Below are positions 33,473-42,329 of a DNA stretch of 64,000 nt, piece by piece (position 1 is the stretch's first letter; each line of letters begins with the position of its first letter). The notes under the pieces were generated by a model. That model was not told the origin of the DNA and searched no databases. It saw only the letters and a program-made list of their open reading frames with translations. Origin of the DNA: Wurfbainia villosa (Eukaryota > Streptophyta > Magnoliopsida > Zingiberales > Zingiberaceae); the NCBI GenBank assembly GCA_025175895.1, contig CM045996.1, positions 105,141,179 through 105,205,178 on the forward strand, read 5' to 3'. The translations under genes and the position numbers were made by a program.

Positions 33473-33698
33473 TTAGGGTGTATACTGAAAGCCTAGTCTT
33501 TGTATGAACATCTTCATTTTGAAATAAGAATCACATGATCATTGTTTGCATATTTATAGTTATGCATATTGTCTAATACTTTACATTGTAGATAATATGG
33601 TGTGTGGTGTCACATAGAAGATCATATTATCAGTTCCTTGTAGAGTATAAGTAGAGGCTGACAACCAAAATGGTTTTGGACAAACCATTGGCATGGTT
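33473..33698 (+). repeat. B1 3' LTR start, cut by A2
   Basis: It matches 26760-26990 (GTGTATACTGAAAGCCTAGTC…, GGTTTTGGACAAACCATTGGCATGG), so it is the first 225 bp of the 3' LTR. The usual polypurine AAGTGGGAGATTG before it is damaged (AAGTGAGACATTA). A2 begins at 33699 after TGGTT. Confidence 0.85.
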
Positions 33699-34812
33699 TG
33701 TTGGGTTTCCGGCACTGCGGTGAGTGTGTGTTCGAACATGTTTCATAAACATGTGCGTTGCGGAAGAAATAAAAGGGAATAAATCTAATTTATTACATCA
33801 CACACACCACATGCATGCATAGTACAACATGTGTAGACATAATCGTAGTTTCAAATTTTGCAATAAAAGGAAATTACTCTACGTATACCTGACGTATCAC
33901 GTGTAGCGGAAAAGGCATCAATCGGAGTGACTCTCGCTAGAATCACCTCTATCCATATCCACGCTGAGTATCGTCGGGATGACTTCACAAAGCCACGAGG
34001 CTCGACTTCGTACGAGTCACTAGCCTCGTGTCGAAGACGATGTGATCGAGAGAAGATCACAATCCGAATCAAAATTCGGATTTGAAAATGAGTCCCCAAA
34101 ACACGCATCTCCGGAGAGATATTCGTCAACCGTTTGACGAATCATTCATCCTTCACATATGAGGATTATCAAAGATCGAATCCCCGGTAAAGTAGCCACT
34201 GGCGGAGCTCAAAACGTCGTCCAAACAACCTCTGACATGTAAGGAAACAAACTGTCAAGAAAATTGGACAGCTTAGTAGAGGATGTTGCGACGGCCAAAG
34301 AGGATGACCGGCCAACCCTTGGTCGCCGGAACCAAGGTGAGTCACCGAAGGGTCGCCGAAGGATGGCCGACAGCAGCTTGGACACTGGCAGCAGCTGGGA
34401 CGGTGGCACAAAAGTTGGGTGGTAAGGAGAGCTTGGGCGACGGCAAGGAGAAGAGAGGGAGAGGGTTGGCCGGCTAGGTTTTCCAATACACAAAGTTCTC
34501 CACGAAAAACCCTTAAGCCTTGTTTTTATAGAGAACACATTCTCCTAACGGTTATTGGTTCATAACCAAAACCCATTAACCCACTCCAATAACTTAAGTT
34601 AAAATAAACAGAACCGAGTTGGTCTATTTTATGTTAAAATGAACCGAACCAACTTTGGTTCATTCGTTTAAAACAAACCAAACCCCTTTGGTTTATTCTT
34701 CACCATTGGATTAGAACCAAACCAATTTGGTTTATCCATCATGTCTTCATAAGACACGACCCATCCACACTTCCATTGCGATTGAAACGATTTCATGCTC
34801 GATCCTTGTTTG
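33699..34812 (-). repeat. A2 3' LTR, first part
   Basis: Starts TGTTGGGTTTCCGGCACTGCGG and aligns with 7739-8860. NA2 interrupts it at GTTTG (34808-34812). The remainder is 43793-44902. The two parts add up to 2219 bp, the length of a complete A LTR. Confidence 0.9.
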
Positions 34813-36365
34813 TGTTAGGAATATTGGAACGGCTAGAGGGGGGGGTGAATAGCGTAGATGAAATTCGATCCCGTTCGTGTCTACAATTTCGTTAGTGCGC
34901 AGCGGAAATAGAAATAATACAATAACGAAATAGACAATTACACACGAACACGAGTATGTAACGTGGTTCGGAACCGCACAGTTCCTACTCCACGGATCGG
35001 GCTCAAACGAGCCCTAGCGATGCCAATCACACACCACTATAAAATAACTCCTTCTCGGAACAATCCGGAGGTGGAGAAACCTCGTACAATGTATACAACA
35101 GTAATACAAGATGAATACAAGCAATATAATGAAATACAAAGCAATACAAGTAAAGAAAACACTTTACAAATGCTCTTTGAATGCTTGATCACTTGGTTGC
35201 TTGATATCAACTTGGAGACCCTGATTTGCAACAGCAAATCGCCCCAAATCGCCTCATAGAAACCTCTTTATTTTCCTCCATCACGAGCTCCATATATAGC
35301 TTCAACCTGTGCTGGAAAATGTCGATCAGTCGACTGATTGAGACCATCAGTCGACTGATGCCACTGTTGTCGTGAGACAACGGCTAGATCCACGTTGGAT
35401 AAGTCCAACGGATCCATCATTAGTCGACTGATTGTGACCATCAGTCGACTGATGGAGTCCTCACTCGACCAGTCGAGTCTCGACTCCATTCTGTGGCCGA
35501 TTTCTCGAGCAACAGTGGACTGATTACAGGATCACGATCGGCCGAGCCATCACGATCACAACCTATGGCGATCGCTAGGCCATTACCCGCAGTCAAACCC
35601 TAGTTGACTCGGTCCAGTCGACTGCCACATGGCACCAGTCCACTGGCACACCTCAAACATGAGGTTTTAACCCAAGTATGGTTCCCTCAAACTTGCTAGA
35701 CCACCCTTAGCCTAGACCTAAGCCTTCTAGCCACCTCCATCAGCCTCACACCTCTCGGATCCCTCCAAGTCATCCATGACTTGTTCATCCATCGCGCTAG
35801 CCTTCAGGTGCTTCCATCGGCTATGTCATGCTAACGGTGTCTACACCGCCAAGGCACATTGGACTTACGCCGCCAAGACTCCGCTTGGACTTTACGCCGC
35901 CAACCATTGGACTTATGCTGCCAAGACTCCAGCTTGGACTTTGCGCCGCCAATATCAAACCCTTGGACTTCTCAAGTGCCAAGACCATGCTTGGACTTTC
36001 CTTGCCAACCCATGTTGGACTTTCCATGCCAAGACCATGCTTGGACTTTCCTTGCCAACCCATGTTGGACTTTCCATGCCAAGACCATGCTTGGACTTTC
36101 CTTGCCAACCCATGTTGGACTTTCCATGCCAAGACCATGCTTGGACTTTCCTTGCCAACCCATGTTGGACTTTACATTGCCAAGACCCATGCTTGGACTT
36201 TTCATGTGCCAAGTGTCCCACTTGGACTTTCCTTGCCAAGTACTCAAGACTTGGACTTTACCAAATGACAATTACATTGTCATATGTTTTTGTCGAAACA
36301 TCAAAACATCACTCGAGTCAAACTCGAGTCCTGGTCAATCGTGACCTGGGCCGATTGCACCAACA
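34813..36365 (-). repeat. NA2 3' LTR (1553 bp)
   Basis: TGTTAGGAATATTGG…GATTGCACCAACA. It contains four copies of a 50-bp tandem unit (35979-36178). Only four palindromes are exact (35327, 35348, 35442, 35615); others in 35505-35590 are replaced by CGATCG-like forms. Several long open frames here simply reflect the tandem repeats. Confidence 0.92.
35979..36178. repeat. 50-bp tandem repeat, four copies
   Basis: Each 50-bp unit is a pair of related half-units: CCAAGACCATGCTTGG then ACTTTCCTTG, and CCAACCCATGTTGG then ACTTTCCATG. Both half-units are small inverted repeats (4-5 bp arms, 6-nt centre). The equivalent place in the other LTR (43507-43640) has about two and a half copies. Confidence 0.9.
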
Positions 36366-36810
36366 ATCTCCCCCTTTTTGATGTTTGACAAAAACCAAAC
36401 AAATTATTGAGTTAGAACACTAACTCAAATCCCTTACCAATTATCCCAAATTGGTAAATACTCTCCAAATGTTCTCCCCCAAACATTCTCCCCCTTTTTG
36501 ACTAACATCAAAAAGGTTTTCTCTCCAAGGAGGTCAATGTCTCATGTCCCAATGAGATCTTACAATCTCCCCCTTGATCCAACAATACTTAGGATGCCTA
36601 CCATCTTCCTAGTGATAAGTCCAATATCACTCAAGAGAGACAATCCCATTTACTCTCCCAATTTCCAAATTGGGTCTCTCAAAAGTCCCATCAATTTCCC
36701 AATTGATGTCATATTCTCCCAATAACTTCTCCTTTTCAAGGAGAAAAACACATCCATCATCCCAAGATGGATACCTCCCCCTAAAGGCTTGCTCCCCCTT
36801 GACCATTGCA
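36366..36810 (-). other. NA2 polypurine tract and repeated polypurine motifs
   Basis: On the minus strand CAAAAAGGGGGAGATT abuts the 3' LTR and is the functional polypurine tract. Further copies of the type AAAAAGGGGGAG or CAAGGGGGAG lie at 36478-36500, 36564-36577 and 36775-36803. NA3 preserves the same series in the same order (60570-61015). Repeated polypurine tracts are a reported feature of Sirevirus 3' regions. Confidence 0.75.
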
Positions 36811-38134
36811 CCAACAATGTCCTTGGGCAGTCCCTAAGCCAATAGGAACTCTAAACCATCAAAATTAAGGTTAGAAATTCAACATTGAACTTTCCAACAC
36901 CTTAAAATTGATACAAACCCTAAATACTTCTCCTAATCCATATCCAATGGATTTTCACCCTTTATAATGCTTCCCAAAGCATATCCTAGGGTTAGGAGTG
37001 ATCAGGGACCATAACCGTAGTAGCTGAAATCGGGTTAAACAACTTTGGTAACCCCGAAATCAGGCTATCAGTCGACTCTGTCAGATACCAGTCGATTGAT
37101 GTGTCCATCAATCGGCGCACGAGCAACGATCGAGTGATACTGTGCTATGATCGAGTCAACGCGCCCATCGATCAGATAATTGAAAACCTGATTTTCAGAA
37201 ATCAGACTCAACTTTTGGAAATTCACAAGTAATTCTACGTAAATAAAAAAATCACGAAGCTTGATACGTATATTACTTATCACACATACAATCAGTGAAA
37301 AATTTTGGAAAAATATTTTTACCATTGAAATAGGAGATTGGTACAAAGTTCAAAACTATTAAAAACTTTAAAGTTTTTGATCCACTTTGTATCAACTTCT
37401 ACAATGATGATGACTATCAAAAGATAGATTTCTACTAGTTTTTCTAAATTGATTTTAAGATGTTTTTGAAAGCCTATTTTGAACCATAATTTATTGGCTA
37501 AATATACATAGCTTGTATATTAGCTTTCCTTATGATTCTTGGTGATAATTAAAATAAGTTTGAGTTCATCTAGATGCACTACCTATGCACCTTGAACCTA
37601 ACTTATTATCCTAGCATCTCACATGTATCTAGGATGTATAAATACACATACATGTCAATGTGATGTGAGATGTGGGTTTGAGTTCACTTTATCTATGGTT
37701 TCATGCATTTCCTAGGCAACCCTACTTGATTCCCTTATAAATGGGACTTCAAGTCATGCCATAGTCCTTAAATCAATTTCAACCAATTGCCTTAAATGCA
37801 TGAATGATTATGGCATTAGAAATGATATAAATAAGCATATGCTCATAATCATAATGTCATGGCATAAGATGAAATTTAAGAACACATGACATCTAAAATA
37901 ATCCTAAGCAATAACATGACATGGTATATGATAGGATGCAATTTCATGTCATGATATATCAACTTTCATAAGCAATACAATCATACAAGTACTCATCCAA
38001 ACACACAAGATTTTCATAAACAAAAATTTCATTTAACTTAAAAATTTTAGTCTTTTACATTCAAAATTGAGATTGGCTATGCTCAATCTCACTACAGAAA
38101 CTGACAACAAAAGAAAATCTAACATCCTAAATAT
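36811..38134 (-). other. NA2 3' spacer
   Basis: No gene. It aligns with 61016-62100 of NA3 up to about 37960. Positions 37065-37175 hold palindromes of both the GTCGAC and CGATCG type. From about 37970 the sequence belongs to the ORF3 module and has no NA3 counterpart. Confidence 0.6.
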
Positions 38135-39413
38135 CTAATCGTCTGCAGGAGGTGGCGGTGGAGGAGGCTGCTGACTCAGGGTCCAGGCCCGCATCATCTC
38201 TAACATATCGAGCTGACACTGCTCGATGCGGCTCTGGGACTCCTCCATCCGATCAAGACGTGCGCCGAAGGATGCCTGGCCTGCCAATATCTCTGACAGC
38301 CTAGAGTCAACCGACTGCTGATAGTCCTGAAATCTGGACTCTAGCCGGCCACGACGATATCGATGGACCTCTCCATCGATGTGTGTTCCGCAAGATCTGA
38401 TCATCCTCATCAGTGGCATCTGCATCCTCGTAGTCCTCTGTCGCCTCTCTGGGTACCGGAGGAGGCTCTCTGCGTGCCCTGGGGGGTGGTCGAGGCGCCA
38501 ACTCCATCTGTCCAGCGCCCATCCGTAGCTTTGCTAACGAGAAGTTATGAACTGATATACAGTCGTACACCTCCAATAGTGCTCTCAGAGAACCCCTGTG
38601 GATGTTGACACCTACGGAGTCTAGCCATGCTGTGATGATATGACCAAATGACATATGCACTTTCCCTTGTACAGGGGAAGTGAAATGCACAATGCAATGA
38701 AACATGTTTAGTGCAAAGTTAATGTCTAACCTATGACGCATGGCGTATAAAAGAAAGAGATGGGGAGGCCGAATCTTGGCCAGACCCCGAGTGACGATGG
38801 GAAGAAAACACCCAACAATGACCTTGTAAAGGACATTGTCAGGTGCAGATAACTCAGTGATAGGAAATAGATTCTGGGCCGGTGGACGAGGATAACCAAA
38901 GATATGCTCATGCATGGACTCCATAGAGATATGGTCAAAAGGCTCAGGTAAAGGAAAATCCATGGTAGGGTAAAAGATAAAAGTGTCATCTGAGGGCCTA
39001 CACTCGAGAAACTCCTGCAGTATCGCAGGAGTGAACTCTAACTCGCGTTTTGCAATGCGAGTAGTGTAAGTAGGGCCGTCATCCACCTTTTTTAGGTTTT
39101 GATAAAATTCCTTAAGAAGGTCATCATTAATTGGATGCGTGCATAAGACGATTTTCATTAGATTGTAGTATGCAATTAATTCCATGACATCACTACAATG
39201 TCGATTGAAAAAATCCCTATCGATGTACCTAACCAACATAGGTTGGTACAATCGAGATTCACCCTCGGGTGGATCATTCCTACGGGCTCTCCTATTATGA
39301 ATGCAATGTAATGATATGACATGCAAGGACATAATACATGATTAGATAAAACCTAAATTATAACGGAAAGGAAAATTAGGGCTCGGGTAAAAAGATTGTT
39401 ACTTAGGCGCCAT
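38135..39413 (-). CDS. ORF3: spliced plant-transposon/envelope-like protein, one frameshift near the 3' end
   Basis: Proposed gene: ATG at 39411-39413, an 11-nt coding exon (39403-39413), a 111-bp intron (39292-39402; GTAACA…ATAATAG) and a long second exon. Splicing joins Met-Ala-Pro-Lys to the basic Arg-Ala-Arg-Arg at the start of the open frame without a shift. Residues ~30-250 resemble the 'putative plant transposon protein' domain also seen in envelope-like third frames (RYIDRDFF, LKEFYQNLKK, ELEFTPAILQEFLE, HLFLLYAMRHRLDINF); this is from memory of the family, not a search. An acidic linker follows. The C-terminal coiled coil (RLESRFQDYQQS…, ARLDRMEES) and Pro-rich end lie in another frame from about 38400 to 38135, so one indel near 38390-38405 breaks the gene. 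No membrane segment or signal peptide is evident. Function unknown; a nuclear role is possible from the basic N-terminus. Confidence 0.68.
39292..39402 (-). other. Probable intron of ORF3
   Basis: On the minus strand it begins GTAACAATC and ends TTCATAATAG, is 111 bp long, and is AT-rich with T-runs like plant introns. Without splicing, the ATG at 39413 would meet TAA after four codons. With splicing, the frame continues for more than 300 codons. The junction phase (two bases of the Lys codon before, one after) is exact. Confidence 0.65.
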
Positions 39414-39705
39414 TTGGAGGTGTGGCCGGAGAGAAAACTCAGATGTTGCTGGAGGGTCACCGAAAAATTCGCCGGAGAAGCCGGAACCCTAATCGGAACA
39501 AGGAACCAAACCCTAGAACGCGTGAAATGAGGCTTGAAATAAGTGTAACACGAAAGAAAGGAGGCTTATCTATCAAACCTAACACCTTGGGCGGCTGGCA
39601 CGGTCGAAAGGATCGATCGGAGAGGGAGAGCAATCGGAGAGGAGAAGAAGACTTCGAAGCGCGTCGCGTGAAGACGCCGAACCCTAGCGGTTCAGCGTTA
39701 TAAAA
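39414..39705 (-). promoter_or_regulatory. Probable ORF3 core promoter and 5' leader
   Basis: On the minus strand a TATA-like TTTTATAAC (39697-39705) is followed by about 280 bp of GC-richer leader and then the ORF3 ATG. The order (palindrome array, TTTATAA core, leader) repeats the order in NA LTRs, where NA1 and NA3 have CTTTATAA. TATAAAA also reads on the plus strand, so direction is not proven. Confidence 0.5.
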
Positions 39706-39713
39706 TCGTGATG

Positions 39714-40009
39714 CAGTCGACTGATGTGCAGCATCAGTCGACTGATCGCGGTTTATTACCGGGTTTACCGAGCCGGCAGTCGACTGATCCGGCTCGGCAA
39801 TCGACTGCTGAACCTTCTGTGACGTGCTACAGTAGCATCAGTCGACTGATGTTGCTCATCAGTCGACTGATGTGCGCATCACTCGACTGATGACCCTCAG
39901 CCTCGGTGAACAGTACCATCAGTCGACTGATGTTCAAGCAGTCGAGTCATGAAGCGAGCACTCGACTGATGATCGTATCGTATCGTGCTACAGTGTCATC
40001 AGTCGACTG
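39714..40009. repeat. Internal CAGTCGACTG palindrome array
   Basis: Seven exact copies of the 10-bp palindrome start at 39714, 39735, 39777, 39839, 39860, 39920 and 40000. Several variants (CACTCGACTG, CAATCGACTG, CAGTCGAGTC) lie among them. Most are extended to ATCAGTCGACTGAT. This array is outside the LTRs, between gag and ORF3, and absent from the matching part of NA3. Confidence 0.92.
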
Positions 40010-40642
40010 ATATCTGATTTCCAGTTCTGAAATTCTGAAAATCTCGATTTCTTTATTAACTTATCCCATTTTATCATGTTTATTTCTTGTATATCAAAAC
40101 ATATTGATGTTATAATTATATTCATGTATTCGTTAATGTATTTTAATGTTTTATTTCATTTTTGCAAACATTAACATTCAATGATTTCCAAATCCTAACA
40201 TCTCACCCTTTCTAAGTGTTAAAATACACAATCAAGGTAAAAGACTTGTTTTGTGAGATGCAATCTATCCTAGACATTCCTTCCATGCAAACATATGGTA
40301 AAACATATGAAGCATGGTGAGTACAAGACATCAAGTTGTGTGACACTTGAGTATCACTCTAGATGTTACTTTTACATCTTAAACACACATCTCTTGATAC
40401 ATGAACTTCTAAAGTGTGCCAACAATCAAAGTTACACACTATGACCTCTAAATCTAGATTGTGTCAACTTTATTGATTTTCATGTTTTCAAGATATATAT
40501 TGATACATCCTAGAATTCTTTAAGATTAAGGCTCAAAGGTATTTCCAAGGTAACCATAACCTTGAAAGTAACCTAAAGTGCCACCTTTATCATGGTTGAG
40601 TTAACTACCCATCCAACCAAGGTTGACACACCCTAAACCAAT
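40010..40642 (-). other. Spacer between gag and ORF3 promoter
   Basis: AT-rich, no gene. The part from about 40410 aligns with 62228-62455 of NA3 (AAGTGTGCCAA…, ACCATGGTTGAGTTAACTACCCATCC-type block); 40010-40400 has no match in the window. Confidence 0.6.
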
Positions 40643-42263
40643 CTAGCGTGAATCAATCACGCTCTTAGGAACCCAAAACCGATTTGAGCTCCTAGGGTTA
40701 ATTAGGTATTCCTTAGGGATAACCTCCCTAGATACCTTCCTAATGACCCTCCTAGGCTTGTTAGCCTTGGTCATTTTGGTTTTGCCTAGATTAACCTTAG
40801 GGATTGCCTCCCTAACAACCTTCTTAGTGACCACCCTAGGTTTCTTCAAAACCTTGGCCACTAGGCACAAACCTTGGTCAACTCTAGGGATGACTTCCCT
40901 ATTGACCTTGGTCTTCCTAGACCTAGTTAGTGTCTCATAGTCAAATGGTACACTATGGTAAGTCACCTTGGACTTAGGTTTGTGACCCAAACCATTCTTT
41001 CCCTTGGTTGACTTTTGACTCTTAGGTCCTAGATGTTGACTTTGACTTCTTGATCTAGGAGCTTGATCATTAGACTCTTTAAATTGATTTTGCATAATAT
41101 TAAGGGTCTTCTCAAGTTTTTCAAGCCTTGACCTCAAGACTTGATTTTCCTTTTCTAATTGCCCAATTTTAGAGTTTTGATTTAAATCTTGGGCATTGGA
41201 TTTCCTAGGCATATGCCTAGTCCATTTGGGGTTAAGACCTAGGTGTTTTCCTATTTTCTTGATTGATTCCCTAGGTAGAATATTTTTAGGGACATTAGTC
41301 CCAAATTTCTCCATATTCTTAAGGTGAACATACTTAGCTCCTAAACAAATATGTTTGTTATTTCTAGCATGCTCTTTAACAGTTAAATTAGATGGAGCAT
41401 TATTTAAATATACCTTAGGGTTTGCCTTAGTGGCTCCCCCTACTTGTGATGCTCCCCTTTGCCCCTTCTTCTTCTTCTTTGGGCATTGACTCCGGTAATG
41501 ACCCGGTAGTCGGCATTTGAAGCAAATGACATGCTCCTTGCTCTTTTGACTTGGAGAACCGGCGTCTGTTGACTTTTGTTGACTTTTTAGGCACCGGAGG
41601 AGCTTTCTTGATCCTCTTTGGGCATTTGCTCTTGTAATGCCCATACTCCCTACACTCAAAGCACATAATATGATTTTTATTTGAAAGTAAAGTGTTTGAG
41701 TTACCTAAGGTGGTGGTAGGTGCCGGAGTTGAATTTTGAGCTTCCTCATCTTGATCGGATGTTGAAGGCTCTTCTTGAGGTTGCTCCGGTGTAGAGAATG
41801 GTCTCTCCTCCTCAATCCTAGAGGTAGATGCTTCTTCCACCTCTTCTACTTCTTCTTTCTCCGATTCGGAAGTTGACTCCATCTCAACTTCCGATTCCTC
41901 ACTTTCACTTGAGGATGAACTCTCCTCATGGAATCTTGCCAATTTTCTCCATAGCTCCTTGGCATACATGTAATCCCCTAGCTTGCACAAAACATCATTA
42001 GGGATTAAATCTTCCAAAAGTTTCGTTACCTTAACTTCGGTCTTGAGCTTTTGGCGTTGCTCTTGGGTCCACTTTTTTAATTTTAGGACATTCCCCTTCT
42101 TATCCCTAGGGGGTTCAAGGCCTTCAATGAGGATGAACCAATCCTCTATGTTCATCATCAAGAATGTTTCCATTCTTTCTCTCCATGCCGGAAAATCTTC
42201 TGGATCATATGGAGGTGGAGTGTTGATATCCCATCCAAGCTTGTCTTGGAATTCCATCTTCAC
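40643..42263 (-). pseudogene. gag: NA2 gag with two zinc knuckles, one frameshift
   Basis: It starts at ATG 42263 (MKMEFQDKLGWDIN…), gives a gag N-terminal domain (FPAWRERMETFL, AKELWRKLARFHEE), then a Ser/Glu-rich acidic linker, a first knuckle (CFECREYGHYKSKC), a second (CFKCRLPGHYRSQC), a coiled coil (KIGQLEKENQVLRSRLEKLE) and a strongly basic tail ending WVPKSVIDSR at 40643. A +1 shift in the A5 run at 41584-41588 (minus strand, between the knuckles) breaks the frame; NA3 is open at the corresponding place. Gag of this type would package the element's RNA into particles built with a helper element. The shift could be a real lesion, a recoding site or a homopolymer sequencing error. Confidence 0.88.
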
Positions 42264-42310
42264 CCTCTAGCCTTTTGTCTTAGCTCCCGGCGGTTAGTCC
42301 GTAGAAGAGC

Positions 42311-42329
42311 CCCGGGCTCTGATACCACT
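42311..42329 (-). other. NA2 primer-binding site (intact)
   Basis: On the minus strand AGTGGTATCAGAGCCCGGG lies directly next to the 5' LTR. It contains an unmutated TGGTATCAGAGCC, the complement of the initiator tRNA-Met 3' end. Confidence 0.92.

Larger units (their letters stand above)
26756..33698 (+). mobile_element. B1: copia element with ~1.7 kb LTRs, plus strand
   Basis: The order is 5' LTR (26756-28488), primer site, a 1-kb leader, gag, pol and a 225-bp start of the 3' LTR, which A2 interrupts at 33699. The pol motifs (YVDDILLIG, TMEVEY in RNase H, HIERKYHLIREI) and gag match B2. At least eight stops and several frameshifts show long decay. It is older than A2, which sits inside it. 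Confidence 0.9.

Noticed and set aside
34963..35259. Frame repeated almost identically at 42481-42855
   Set aside because: It lies in the R/U5 part of both NA2 LTRs, so the repetition is due to the LTRs. No domain is recognisable.
35979..36178. CRISPR-like array
   Set aside because: The units are contiguous 50-bp tandem repeats without unique spacers, in a plant LTR.
35776..36381. Several overlapping 100-200 codon frames on both strands
   Set aside because: They translate the 50-bp tandem repeats of an LTR (50 bp units read through all frames in turn). The same happens at 43303-43889 and 60188-60592. No conserved domain is present.
38135..39332. ORF3 as a membrane envelope protein
   Set aside because: No signal peptide, no clear transmembrane segment and a basic N-terminus after splicing. 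I use 'envelope-like' only as the customary family label.
39403..39705. Captured host-gene promoter and first exon
   Set aside because: Possible, because the leader is GC-richer than its surroundings. However, the palindrome array next to it matches the element's own LTRs and the spliced frame belongs to a transposon-type protein. I kept the element-own explanation but cannot exclude capture.
42311..42329. tRNA fragment or tRNA gene
   Set aside because: Only the 3'-end complement of initiator tRNA-Met is present, directly next to an LTR: a primer-binding site.
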